From JANQPC01 sp039208375 (GTDB taxonomy: Bacteria > Pseudomonadota > Alphaproteobacteria > Rhodobacterales > Rhodobacteraceae): DNA of 64,000 nt. The notes under the pieces were generated by a model. The model had not been told where the DNA came from and did no database searches. It saw nothing but the letters and a program-made list of their open reading frames with translations. Position numbers and translations under genes: made by a program. Positions 9,258-18,152 of this stretch are shown one piece after another. Positions within the stretch are counted from its first letter, which is position 1. Each line of letters starts with the position of its first letter. Location of the stretch: assembly GCA_039208375.1 (NCBI GenBank), contig JBCCRC010000002.1, positions 47,727 to 111,726 on the forward strand, written 5' to 3'.

Positions 9258-10343
9258 AATGTTTTGTGTTGGAACGCGACGGCATTTTGAGAAAATCGGA
9301 TGCGCAAGATATAACACTCACCTCCAGGCGATTGAATTCTTGGGCTCTAACCGGCTCACGTACCAGTAACCTCTATTCTAATGCCAAAGCCTGCTTCGGT
9401 GGTGTCACCCTTTAGGCAACCCATTCGCAGCGCTCAGAGAAAGACTTTGTCTTCGCCCGCCAACAACCAACGCGATAATGCTCCGCAGACGAAGCTCAAT
9501 ATAGGGTCTGAAAACACTGATGTTAGCTTCCTATACAGATGTGTCTCGATCTTGTGTTAAACGCGCTCAATGCTGGATCTATCAATGCGCAGGGACGTTT
9601 GCCCAAAAATTGTCAAACATATCCGCGGGTCAAGCCGCAATCGATGCAATTTCTATTTTGAACAGGCTGGATGAACCCTCCATCTTTTCTTGTTCGACCA
9701 TACCCCAGGTGGTTAGCCGGCGCCGCATAGTTCCCCCTCGGCGCCGGCTAGCGCTGGCCGGTCGGCCAAAAAGGAAACTGCGGACCAAACTGTGCAACTG
9801 GCATCCGCCGCTCTCAATCAGCGCCTCTGGCAATGGCTGGGCTCGCGACACGTCTGTGCCAATGCCTCGAGGTCGCGGAGCTGTTGCAGCCTTCTGAATC
9901 GGTCGGGCAAAACTCTTTGGCTATTTTTCCACTAAACGGCCCACCTTACGCGCCGCGCGAGCGTATCCGTCAAATTCTTCGATGAAACCCAGTCACACTG
10001 AACTATGTCCAGCCTCGACCGGGAAGGAAGTGTAACGAAAGCTAGGTTCCGGCGCCGAGGTGAAAGCGGCCGAGAAGGTCGCCGCACAGTGTTAGAGAGG
10101 CACGGTTTCAAAGCAGCGGCACGGTAGCCGTTATGACCTGCAAGGTATCGGGCCCGCAGGAGAAGTTGAACAAGGGCAGGAAGCGGTTGGGCTTGGTTAT
10201 TGGCGGAGCGGCGCCTAGAATCGGCCAAGTCTCGAAAAGTGTTGACTTTTTTTACGGATCATGTCCCATCGAACTTTAACGTTGAGGCGTGTAGCGCCCT
10301 TGCAACACGTTCAACACAAGCTGAGTACTTTGCTCGTTCTACG
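9258..10343. other. Gene-poor stretch between LuxR-hydrolase and XRE genes
   Basis: About 1.1 kb. The open frames present (for example 9520-9897 plus, 9630-9851 minus, 9932-10228 minus) lack ribosome binding sites and recognisable motifs. The only structure I see is the inverted repeat at 9714-9750. It may be decayed coding sequence. Confidence 0.5.
9714..9750. repeat. Inverted repeat, 11-bp arms with 15-nt loop
   Basis: TAGCCGGCGCC (9714-9724) and GGCGCCGGCTA (9740-9750) are perfectly complementary. There is no following T-run on either strand and no flanking gene, so it is not an obvious terminator. Confidence 0.6.
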
Positions 10344-10748
10344 ATGACAATTCCAAACGATCCCAAAGTGACCGATCAGGCGGTCGGCGAGGTGTTTCGG
10401 CGGCATAGAAAATATGTTGGGTTCTCCCAAGATGAACTGGGCCGCAAGATTGGAACGTCCGCGCAACAGATACAGAAGTATGAGACTGGACAAAATCGTG
10501 TTTCGGTTCACCGATTGCTTTCGGCAGCGCGCGCGTTTGGCGTGCACCCAAGCAAGTTAATAGATGAGATCCATCTTGCGACGGGTGGGGCAGAGGGTGG
10601 AAACTCCAGCGGCTGTTCGAGGGAGTCCGATTTCTTGGAAACGGCGGCAGCGCGTCGATTGGTTTCATCGCTTGTGGATTTGTCAGATGAAGCCTTCGCG
10701 TCACGATTGGCGGACCTCGTCGCAGAAGTTACAAGAGTAAGCCGTTGA
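10344..10748 (+). CDS. XRE/Cro-type HTH regulator, 134 aa
   Basis: Residues about 8-72 form a Cro/CI helix-turn-helix (FSQDELGRKIGTSAQQIQKY followed by GQNRVSVHRLLSAARAF), the pattern of a common alphaproteobacterial HTH_3 family. The tail (75-134) is acidic and helical and could mediate dimerisation. ATG 10344 starts just before the domain; the frame is open back to TTG 10200, but those residues are low-complexity and unlike the family. No clear ribosome binding site. It stands alone in a gene-poor region, so its targets are unknown. Confidence 0.8.
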   Translation: MTIPNDPKVTDQAVGEVFRRHRKYVGFSQDELGRKIGTSAQQIQKYETGQNRVSVHRLLSAARAFGVHPSKLIDEIHLATGGAEGGNSSGCSRESDFLETAAARRLVSSLVDLSDEAFASRLADLVAEVTRVSR

Positions 10749-10904
10749 GTGGCTCATGCTACATGCCGGCTTATGCGGGCTAGGCCCTCTTCGGAAACCT
10801 GCCGGCAAAACTCTTTTCTCAAAAGATGCCTAAAGTCGATCTCGTTGTTGTTTAGAAATGATTTGGCGAATGTGCCTTCTCATTAGTTTCGGTCTGATGG
10901 AAAA

Positions 10905-11126
10905 CTACTTTGAATTGCGCGCTCGCTGTTCCTCGAGATCCTCAGCCATGAACAAAAGCTGCTCAATATCTTCTTTATCAAGATATGCTGAAATCTCCAG
11001 GATCGAAATAATCATTGGATCCTGCAGAATTCGCGCAACGCGCACTACGTGGCTTGGCGGACCACTGACTAAGTCCGCAAGCTGCCCAGCAAGTTCACTG
11101 CAAATCGGCCCTTCCCCCAGCGACAG
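10905..11126 (-). pseudogene. Possible small ORF or gene remnant
   Basis: The minus strand is open from just after an in-frame TAG (11127-11129) to TAG at 10905-10907. The translation looks protein-like: SELAGQLADLVSG, then a helical acidic end EDIEQLLFMAEDLEEQ. No ATG/GTG lies near the 5' end with a ribosome binding site; the first ATG leaves only 36 residues. It may be the 3' remnant of a decayed gene. The plus-strand reading of the same region is Ser/Arg-rich shadow. Confidence 0.3.
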
Positions 11127-11129
11127 CTA

Positions 11130-11642
11130 GCAAAGTGTGCCTCACCAAGTTACGAAAAACTGGTTTTCAGGTTTTCGTTTGCTGAGAAGCACTGGCTAGC
11201 CTGTGTTTGTAGATCCCCGTCTAAGTTACAACCCGTCTCGTATCTTCCCTTTTCCGCTTAGGTACGCCGCAACGCAATGTTGATGTCGTCTGAACCGTAA
11301 ATGCCCGGATCTACAACGAAACTTGCGCAGACTCACAAATATCTTGGTGCTATATCACCTCGTGAGAGTAGTATGCGATTCCGCGCGAAACAACCCAAGA
11401 TGGGACGCGCTGGTGCTAAAAAAGCCTCTTCAGTCAAGAAAAAACCGCACCGATGGATCCGTTCGCGCTAACGGAGTGGTGCCAGGCATCCCTCTATCCT
11501 TGCGTCTGCTTTTTGGAAGCTAGCTGGGAACATGCAATGTAGCGTAAAGCACAAAACGTCTGCGCCGCTCTATCCTTCTACGTCGACGCCCTGCGCTTTC
11601 TCAACGCCTTGTTTTCATCGGTACACGGGGTGGCGCGGCGCG
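11130..11642. other. Intergenic stretch with nothing recognised
   Basis: About 500 bp, visibly more AT-rich than the flanks, downstream of fliI. I see no convincing ORF, RNA or repeat. It marks the left border of the flagellar cluster. Confidence 0.5.
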
Positions 11643-12968
11643 CTACTTCTCCGAAAGCAGTGCGGCCAGGGCCTCAAAGGCCGAACGGCTATCAAGGGCG
11701 GTCTCTGAGTTTTGTATGAGGAAATGCTCCAACCCCTCTGCCACGTGTATAGCAGTATCGACAGAAGCATCCGATCCGGCTTGATAGGCGCCCATCCGTA
11801 TCAGGTCTGCCATATTCTGATATCTGGAGATATGCGCCTTGGCTTCGCCAAGAAGCCGATTTTCTTCTGAAGAATGACACTCCGGAAGCATTCTCGATAC
11901 GCTTTGCAGAAGTTCAATCGCGGGAAAGCGGCCGCGTTCTGCAATGCTGCGGTCCAATAGGATGTGGCCGTCGAGTATTCCACGGACGCCGTCAGATATG
12001 GGATCATCCGGATCATTGCCCTCGGCGAGAACTGTATACAACGCGGTAATGTCACCTTGATGTGCCGTGCCCGGCCCGGCGCGCTCGAGAAGGTGGGGCA
12101 GCTCCGCAAAAACTGTGGGCGGGAAGCTGCGTTGTGCAGGCGGTTCGCCCACGGCAAGCCCAATTTCACGTTGTGCATAGGCAAACCGCGTGAGGCTATC
12201 GATGATCAGCATCACGTGTTGGCCCGCATCACGAAAGTGCTCGGCAATTGCGGTTGCTGACCACGCCGCCTGGCGCCGAGTTAGGGGCGGCTGATCGCTC
12301 GTCGCCACCACAACGACAGAGCGGGCCATGCCGTCTTCGCCTAAGTCGCGCTGCACGAAATCTTGCAGCTCGCGGCCGCGTTCGCCGACAAGGCCGATTA
12401 CCACGACATCGGCATCCGCGTGAGAGGCCAATCTTGCGATCAGGGTCGACTTGCCAACGCCTGGCCCTGCAAAGATACCCATGCGTTGCCCGCGGCAGAG
12501 TGGGGTGAACATGTCGATGCTGGCTACACCCGTCTCGATGCGTTGGCCCGTGCGTCGCCTCGAATAGGCAGCGGGTGGGTCGTTCTTTGGCAGGCGCCGG
12601 GAGAGGCCCCGCTGCAAGGGCCCTGCGCCGTCGATCGGGCATCCAAATGCGTCAAGGACGCGCCCGATCCAAGAGGCATGCGGGCTCAGAACGGGGCCTT
12701 CTGAAAGCACTTCGACGGGATCGCCCTCAATGACGCCATCCCACTTGCCGAAGGGGAGAAGGCCGCACCCCCCGGCATCTATGCTGACAACTTCGCCACG
12801 GACCGGCCCCAGCGCGCCATGCACAAGGCAGTGCTGGCCTATGCCCACAAGGCGCCCGAGGCCGCGAACGGTCAACAAGAGCCCAGAAACGCTTGCGACC
12901 TGACCGGCGAGGCGATGACCAACGTTCGTCGCAAAAACACCGTTAAGCTTGGCTGCTGCCATAAGCAT
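11643..12968 (-). CDS. fliI: Flagellum-specific ATPase FliI
   Basis: 441 residues, the usual length. It is the hexameric ATPase that, with FliH, delivers export substrates to the flagellar type III gate. Walker A GPGVGKST is at 168-175, Walker B VMLIID at 252-257, and the family block GERGRE at 195-200, with an F1-beta-like nucleotide fold. ATG 12968 has AAGGA 8 bp upstream; ATG 12962 is possible. It is the only gene of its leftward transcript and is divergent from the flgB operon; the shared promoter region carries CAAGRATAAA-type elements, one of which overlaps the start codon. Confidence 0.97.
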   Translation of the reverse strand: MLMAAAKLNGVFATNVGHRLAGQVASVSGLLLTVRGLGRLVGIGQHCLVHGALGPVRGEVVSIDAGGCGLLPFGKWDGVIEGDPVEVLSEGPVLSPHASWIGRVLDAFGCPIDGAGPLQRGLSRRLPKNDPPAAYSRRRTGQRIETGVASIDMFTPLCRGQRMGIFAGPGVGKSTLIARLASHADADVVVIGLVGERGRELQDFVQRDLGEDGMARSVVVVATSDQPPLTRRQAAWSATAIAEHFRDAGQHVMLIIDSLTRFAYAQREIGLAVGEPPAQRSFPPTVFAELPHLLERAGPGTAHQGDITALYTVLAEGNDPDDPISDGVRGILDGHILLDRSIAERGRFPAIELLQSVSRMLPECHSSEENRLLGEAKAHISRYQNMADLIRMGAYQAGSDASVDTAIHVAEGLEHFLIQNSETALDSRSAFEALAALLSEK

Positions 12969-13000
12969 GAATAAAATCCTTGCATCGATTTTTATTCATG
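12966..13000. promoter_or_regulatory. Divergent fliI/flgB regulatory palindrome (CAWGAATAAAA elements)
   Basis: CATGAATAAAA (12966-12976) and TTTTATTCATG (12990-13000) form an 11-bp inverted repeat with a 13-nt loop, a one-base variant of the CAAG[A/G]ATAAA element found at five other flagellar promoter regions. The left arm covers the fliI ATG. The right arm ends 37 bp before the flgB ATG. Probable regulator or sigma site (inference). Confidence 0.55.
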
Positions 13001-13037
13001 ATAAATGTTCGATTAAATCTTGTAAAGGCATCAAGCG

Positions 13038-13424
13038 ATGGACGGCCTATCATTTTTTAATCTTGCATCAAAGCGTATGTCTTGGCTCGCAAACACGCAG
13101 CGTGTTGTGGCGGAAAACGTAGCGAATGCGGATACGCCCGGGTTCAAGGCGCGGACGACCGAAGAGTTCGACAAGATGCTAGCCGATGGGGTGCAAGCGC
13201 CTCTGAAGGTCTCGCATCCCGGCCATATCCGAGGGGCTGAGGCTTCCTCCGTGGGCGTTGAAGAGGATCCTGATGCTTGGTCGTCCAGTCCCAATGGAAA
13301 CACGGTCTCACTTGAGCAGCAGTCGATCAAGGCCAACGAGATCAACGAAAACTACCAACTGGCCGCCAGCCTTTATCGAAAAGGCCATGAGCTCGTGCGT
13401 CTTGCGGCGACGGGCGTTCGGTAA
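13038..13424 (+). CDS. flgB: Flagellar basal-body rod protein FlgB
   Basis: 128 residues. The N-terminal rod signature (LANTQRVVAENVANADTPGF) and a C-terminal helix ending in KGHELVRLAATGVR match FlgB, a proximal rod subunit exported by the flagellar secretion system. First gene of the flgB-flgC-fliE-fliQ-transglycosylase-flhA-fliR-flhB operon; 12 bp separate it from flgC. Confidence 0.96.
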   Translation: MDGLSFFNLASKRMSWLANTQRVVAENVANADTPGFKARTTEEFDKMLADGVQAPLKVSHPGHIRGAEASSVGVEEDPDAWSSSPNGNTVSLEQQSIKANEINENYQLAASLYRKGHELVRLAATGVR

Positions 13425-13436
13425 GGAGGATTTGCG

Positions 13437-13847
13437 ATGGACCCTTTGAAATCCATCTCTGCGATCGCCGCGAGTGGCATGCACGCTCAGGGCGTGCGCC
13501 TGAAAATCACCGCCGAAAACGTAGCGAATGCTGGCTCGACGGGAAACACGCCCAACGAAGATCCGTATCGTAGGAAGATGGTATCGTTTTCCGAGTTGGT
13601 CGATCGGGCGAGCGGTGATTCAAAGGTAAAGGTCAGCGGGATCGACCGTGACACGTCAGACTTTCCGTTGAAATACGACCCCGTTCACCCGGCAGCGGAT
13701 GAGCGTGGATACGTCCGCACCTCGAACGTCAGCTCGATTATCGAGATGAACAACATGCGCGAAGCGTCGCGCAGCTACGAGGCTAACATCAACATGTTCG
13801 ACGCCGGCCGCCGGATGCGGCGGCAGATGCTTGACCTGCTGAAGTGA
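13437..13847 (+). CDS. flgC: Flagellar basal-body rod protein FlgC
   Basis: 136 residues with the paired features of FlgC: N-terminal IAASGMHAQGVRLKITAENV and C-terminal EASRSYEANINMFDAGRRM. It builds the proximal rod with FlgB, FlgF and FliE. AAGGAGG lies 5 bp before the ATG. It lies in the export-gate operon. Confidence 0.97.
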   Translation: MDPLKSISAIAASGMHAQGVRLKITAENVANAGSTGNTPNEDPYRRKMVSFSELVDRASGDSKVKVSGIDRDTSDFPLKYDPVHPAADERGYVRTSNVSSIIEMNNMREASRSYEANINMFDAGRRMRRQMLDLLK

Positions 13848-13860
13848 GGCGAGGGCGGCA

Positions 13861-14181
13861 ATGTCGGGGATGACTTCGATCATATCTAACGCGGCGATCC
13901 AGGGCGCGTATCAAACAAGCCAGGATCTGAAATCGCGCGGGGCGGCCCCGCAAGAGTCGGGAGCCGCGAATTTCGGCGAGATGGTGCGCGATGCCTCTGC
14001 CGATGCGCTCGACACCATGCGCAAGGCCGAACAGACCGCCGCAGCGGGCCTACGCGGGGAGATGAATACGCAGGCCGTCGTCGAAGCGACGATGGACATG
14101 GAAACTTCGCTTCGCGTTGCCGTGTCTGTCCGCGACAGGGTCGTGCAGGCCTATCAGGAAATCATGCGCATGCCGATCTAG
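13861..14181 (+). CDS. fliE: Flagellar hook-basal body protein FliE
   Basis: 106 residues with the conserved C-terminal half of FliE (VVEATMDMETSLRVAVSVRD, then VQAYQEIMRMPI). FliE links the MS ring to the proximal rod and is needed early for export. Follows flgC by 13 bp. Confidence 0.95.
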   Translation: MSGMTSIISNAAIQGAYQTSQDLKSRGAAPQESGAANFGEMVRDASADALDTMRKAEQTAAAGLRGEMNTQAVVEATMDMETSLRVAVSVRDRVVQAYQEIMRMPI

Positions 14182-14209
14182 GGCACGCGCTACGGAAGGA
14201 AACTCGCTT

Positions 14210-14479
14210 GTGAGTGATCAGGAAGTCTACACAGCCTTCAGCGCAATGGTTTGGGCCGTGCTCATCGGATCTGGCCCTGTACTGGGTGTTGCGCTTGTTG
14301 TGGGCCTCGTCATCGCCTTCGTGCAGGCGCTGACACAAATCCAGGAAATGACGCTGACGTTCGTGCCCAAGATCGTAGTCATCTTTCTGGGCCTAATCGC
14401 ATCTGCGCCCTTCATGTACACAACACTCGCTCAGCTGTCCTCGAACGTGTTCGACCGGATCGGGAGCGGCGCGTTTTGA
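14210..14479 (+). CDS. fliQ: Flagellar export gate protein FliQ
   Basis: 89 residues with two membrane helices joined by the conserved IQEMTLTFVPKI segment. FliQ packs around FliP and FliR in the gate helix. The start is GTG 14210, with GGAAGGA 9 bp upstream. The stop overlaps the TTG start of the transglycosylase gene as TTGA. Confidence 0.95.
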   Translation: MSDQEVYTAFSAMVWAVLIGSGPVLGVALVVGLVIAFVQALTQIQEMTLTFVPKIVVIFLGLIASAPFMYTTLAQLSSNVFDRIGSGAF

Positions 14480-15285
14480 TTCGGGCGCTTACCGCATTGA
14501 CGCTGGCGATTTGCGCAAGCGCGGCACAGGCCAGCGATTGGTCGGGCTTCTACGCTGGGCCCATGCGGGCGGAGGTGGAAGAGGTGCCTGGCACCACCGC
14601 CGCGCCAGCCGCGCAAAGCGATGCGGGCGTCTGCGTCCGCGCAATCCTCGCTGCGCAAGAACGCTACGAAATCCCAAACAATATCCTATTGGGCATCGGT
14701 CTTCAGGAGGCTGGCACGCGCCGCGAGGGCGTGCTGACCGTTTGGCCATGGGCGGCGAATGCCGAGGGAACGGGCCGGCTTCTCGAAAACCGATCGCAAG
14801 CGATGTCGTGGGTGCGGGCGCAGCTCGCCAATGGCGTGCGTTCGATCGATGTGGGCTGCATGCAGATCAACTTGCGGTGGCACCCCGAGGCGTTTGCGTC
14901 GCTCGAGGAAGGGTTCGACCCAAATCGCAACGCTGATTACGCTGCGCGGTTCCTGCGTGACCTATACCGCCAAACCGGAAGCTGGACCTTAGCGGCAGGA
15001 TCTTACCATTCGTTTACGCCCGAGATGCGTGACCGGTATCTGGCCTCGCTGCGCCGCAAGGTGCTTCTTGCCAATCAGGAAATTGATGCGCTGCGCCAAC
15101 TCTCTGCCCGCGCTCCCGAAGCTGTTCCCGTGCCTGCTCCGGATGTGGCTATGGCGCGCTCAGCGCACACAGGCGCTGCGATCTGGTCTTCTTCGCTCAG
15201 CGGGGCTGCCGGTGCGCAGGCCGGTGGCCTCTTTGTGACTGGGGAGGTCACGCCGCTGATGCAGGCCGTAAGGCCCACCCCGTAA
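14476..15285 (+). CDS. Flagellar lytic transglycosylase, SltF-like
   Basis: 269 residues from TTG 14476, which overlaps the fliQ stop (TTGA). A signal peptide (residues 1-19, ending SAAQA) leads to an SLT goose-lysozyme-like domain with the presumed catalytic Glu78 in GIGLQEAGTR, plus VGCMQINLRW. It would cut peptidoglycan locally so the rod can cross the wall. Family precedent is SltF of Rhodobacter sphaeroides, which works with a FlgJ lacking a muramidase domain, exactly the arrangement here (FlgJ at 48205). The C-terminal tail from about residue 205 is low-complexity and may be the rod-binding part. Confidence 0.88.
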   Translation: MIRALTALTLAICASAAQASDWSGFYAGPMRAEVEEVPGTTAAPAAQSDAGVCVRAILAAQERYEIPNNILLGIGLQEAGTRREGVLTVWPWAANAEGTGRLLENRSQAMSWVRAQLANGVRSIDVGCMQINLRWHPEAFASLEEGFDPNRNADYAARFLRDLYRQTGSWTLAAGSYHSFTPEMRDRYLASLRRKVLLANQEIDALRQLSARAPEAVPVPAPDVAMARSAHTGAAIWSSSLSGAAGAQAGGLFVTGEVTPLMQAVRPTP

Positions 15286-15298
15286 GGATCCCTAGCAG

Positions 15299-17386
15299 AT
15301 GAGCACCCAGGCCCAGGCGAGCGCGTTCTTTTCGCGATTTGGCAAGATCAACGGTGATATCGGTTTTGCCGCCGGTGTTACGCTCGTACTTGCCGTTCTC
15401 TTTGTACCGCTTCCGCCGATTGTGCTGGACTTTGGCCTTGCGATCTCGCTTTCTATTTCGGCTCTGATCCTGATGGTCGCCCTTTGGATTCCGCGACCGC
15501 TTGAGTTCAACAGCTTCCCCACGCTTCTACTCGTTGTCACGATGCTTCGCCTGTCGCTCAACGTGGCGTCAACACGGCTGATCCTGTCTGAAGGCCATAC
15601 GGGGCCGGGCGCAGCCGGCGGAGTGATCGAAGGTTTCTCACGCTTCATCGTGTCGGGCAATTTCGTGATCGGCGTCGTGATCTTCGTGATTCTTGTGGTT
15701 ATCAATTTTGTCGTGATTTCTAAGGGGTCCACCCGAATTGCAGAGGTTTCGGCACGCTTCTCGCTCGATGCGATGCCGGGTAAACAAATGGCCATCGACG
15801 CGGATCTCGGGGCTGGCCTCATTGATGAAGAGGAAGCCCGGAAGAGGCGCAAAACCCTTGAGGACGAAAGCAGCTTCTACGGCGCGATGGACGGTGCGTC
15901 GAAGTTCGTGCGCGGCGATGCCGTGGCGGGGATTATCATTACGCTGATCAACATCATTGGCGGCATCCTGATCGGCGTCGTCCAGTACGGCCTTCCGATC
16001 GGCGAGGCAGCAAATGCCTACACAGTCCTGACCATCGGTGATGGATTGGTAACCCAGATCCCCGCGCTCATCGTTTCGCTTGCGGCCGGCATAATCGTCA
16101 CAAAGGGCGGCACCGAGGGCGCGGCCAACGAGGCGGTGCTCGGCCAGCTAAGCAGTTACCCCAAAGCCCTTTATATGGCATCGGCATTGCTCTTCGGGAT
16201 CGGCCTTTTGCCTGGCTTCCCGATGGCTATCTTTGCATTCCTGTCGATCCTGCTGGCAGGGCTCGGCTATGCCACACAAACCGCCGCCTCGGCTTCGGCT
16301 GCGGCTCTGGCTGAGACTCCTATGAGCGAAGATGACGCCGCCGATGCCGAAAGCCGGAGCGTTGAGGAAGCGCTGAAGCTTGATGAGATCCGGCTTGAGG
16401 TTGGCTCGGCCCTTGTGCCGCTGATCCGCCAGTCGGGCGCGGCCATGCCCGGAAAGATCAAGAGCCTGCGCACACTCTTCGCGCGCGATTTCGGCTTTGT
16501 GCTGCCTTCGGTGCGGATCAAGGATGAGCCGATGCTTGAACCCAACGCATACGCCATTCTCGTGCATGGGGTTGAGGCCGCGCGGGGACAGATCCGTCCC
16601 AACGGGATGCTCGTAATCGCCCCGCCGGACGTGCCCATCGAGATCAAGGGAGAAAAGACAAAGGATCCAACGTTCGGGCTTGATGCGCTTTGGATCGACC
16701 GTAGCGAAGCGAGCGCGGCGGAACAGGAGGGCCTTACGGTTGTTGACCCCGAAAGCGTGATCACCACGCATCTGACCGAGGTGATCAAAGAGCATATGGC
16801 GGAGCTGTTGACCTTTGGTGCAACGCAAAGCCTCGTCGAGTCCCTCGACCGTGAATACCAAAAGCTTGTGGCCGATATTCCCGGAACCACGCCGATGATC
16901 TTGCTACAGCAGGTGCTTCAGCAGCTTTTGCGCGAGCGTGTCTCGATCCGGAACTTGCCTGTTGTTATCGAAGCGATTGCCGAAATTACCCGAAAGAAAA
17001 GCGATCTCGCGCAGGTAACAAACCATGTGCGCGAGCGGCTCTCGAACCAGATCTGTCGGTCGCTTGCGGACGAGCAGGGCTTTGTTTCGGTCATCGCTCT
17101 CAACGCCGAATGGGAGAAGGAACTCGCAGGCGCAGTGGGCACCAACGGGGAAGAAACAAGCATCGTTATGTCGCCAAGCCGGATGCAGGAATTCGTGCTT
17201 CAGGCTCGCAAGCAGATTCAGGAATTCGCGCAGAAGGATCAATGGCCCGCTATCATGGTCAGCCCTGAGGCGCGTGGGTTCGTACGTTCCCTGTTGGAGC
17301 GGGTGAGCCCAATGACTCAGGTGATTTCCCACAATGAGGTTCACCGAAAGGCAGCTTTGAAAACGGTAGGTCGTATCGGCGCGTAA
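15299..17386 (+). CDS. flhA: Flagellar export apparatus protein FlhA
   Basis: 695 residues, normal length. Eight membrane helices in the N-terminal half include the FHIPEP-family region (FNSFPTLLLVVTMLRLSLNV and STRIAEVSARFSLDAMPGKQ), followed by a large cytoplasmic domain forming the nonameric export ring (from about residue 350). FlhA is the proton-coupled core of the gate and docks chaperone-substrate complexes. Between the transglycosylase gene (13 bp) and fliR (1 bp), so tightly coupled. Confidence 0.98.
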   Translation: MSTQAQASAFFSRFGKINGDIGFAAGVTLVLAVLFVPLPPIVLDFGLAISLSISALILMVALWIPRPLEFNSFPTLLLVVTMLRLSLNVASTRLILSEGHTGPGAAGGVIEGFSRFIVSGNFVIGVVIFVILVVINFVVISKGSTRIAEVSARFSLDAMPGKQMAIDADLGAGLIDEEEARKRRKTLEDESSFYGAMDGASKFVRGDAVAGIIITLINIIGGILIGVVQYGLPIGEAANAYTVLTIGDGLVTQIPALIVSLAAGIIVTKGGTEGAANEAVLGQLSSYPKALYMASALLFGIGLLPGFPMAIFAFLSILLAGLGYATQTAASASAAALAETPMSEDDAADAESRSVEEALKLDEIRLEVGSALVPLIRQSGAAMPGKIKSLRTLFARDFGFVLPSVRIKDEPMLEPNAYAILVHGVEAARGQIRPNGMLVIAPPDVPIEIKGEKTKDPTFGLDALWIDRSEASAAEQEGLTVVDPESVITTHLTEVIKEHMAELLTFGATQSLVESLDREYQKLVADIPGTTPMILLQQVLQQLLRERVSIRNLPVVIEAIAEITRKKSDLAQVTNHVRERLSNQICRSLADEQGFVSVIALNAEWEKELAGAVGTNGEETSIVMSPSRMQEFVLQARKQIQEFAQKDQWPAIMVSPEARGFVRSLLERVSPMTQVISHNEVHRKAALKTVGRIGA

Positions 17387-17387
17387 A

Positions 17388-18143
17388 ATGGACCTGCAGC
17401 AGTTCCTCGAAACGCAGCTCTTTGCGATGATCCTTGTTTTTGCACGAATCGGTGCCGCGATGCTATTCATGCCGGGCTTCGGAGAACAAACGGTTCCGAT
17501 CCGTTATCGCCTTGCCCTTGCCCTGGCGCTTTCGGCCGGCCTAATGCCCGCAACGCCCGTGCCTGCCATGACGGCCGGCGTCACCGGCTTGCCGATTTTT
17601 GCTTTGATCACCGAGATCACCATCGGCCTGTGGATCGGGCTTACCGCTCGCATCCTTTTGTCGGCGCTTCAATTCGCAGGCTATCAAGTGGGGCTTGTCG
17701 CAGGCCTCTCGAACGCCTTTGCCCCATCGCAAGGCTCGTTCGAGGGGTCGACGATGATCGCAAGCGGCATGCTGATGGCCGGTATCGCGCTGATCTTCGC
17801 AACCGATCTGCATCACATGATCATCGTCGCGCTGATAATGACCTATGAGCTCTTTCCGGTAGGGCAGGTTCCTATTGGCGACTTGGCGGAACAGATCATC
17901 ATGGCCGCCTCGAAAAGCTTCTACATCGGTGTGGCGATCACCGCGCCGTTCTACGTTATGGGCCTGATCCTGAACCTGGGCCTCGGGCTTGCCAACCGGA
18001 TGATGCCAACCCTCCCGGTATTCTTCGTGGCCGTGCCTGTGCTGCTGTTCTTTGGCATGCTGGTTCTTGCGATCAGCGCGGCGCCTGCGCTTTCGGGCTT
18101 CCTGCAAGCATTCGCCGAATGGCTCCGCACGTTGACGTTCTGA
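17388..18143 (+). CDS. fliR: Flagellar export gate protein FliR
   Basis: 251 residues, largely hydrophobic, with the FliR signature near residues 20-35 (ARIGAAMLFMPGFGEQTVPI) and a central GYQVGLVAGLSNAFAPSQG. It forms the gate pore with five FliP and four FliQ. It starts one base after flhA ends. Confidence 0.97.
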   Translation: MDLQQFLETQLFAMILVFARIGAAMLFMPGFGEQTVPIRYRLALALALSAGLMPATPVPAMTAGVTGLPIFALITEITIGLWIGLTARILLSALQFAGYQVGLVAGLSNAFAPSQGSFEGSTMIASGMLMAGIALIFATDLHHMIIVALIMTYELFPVGQVPIGDLAEQIIMAASKSFYIGVAITAPFYVMGLILNLGLGLANRMMPTLPVFFVAVPVLLFFGMLVLAISAAPALSGFLQAFAEWLRTLTF

Positions 18144-18152
18144 GGCGCTGAA

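Noticed and set aside
9714..9750. Inverted repeat considered as a terminator
   Set aside because: No T-run on either strand and no gene end adjacent.
9520..9897. 125-codon plus-strand frame
   Set aside because: No ribosome binding site, no domain, mixed basic and Ser-rich composition.
9932..10228. Minus-strand frame with an integrase-like phrase (LTDTLARRV)
   Set aside because: The phrase is at the end of the frame, not at a start, and no integrase motifs follow.
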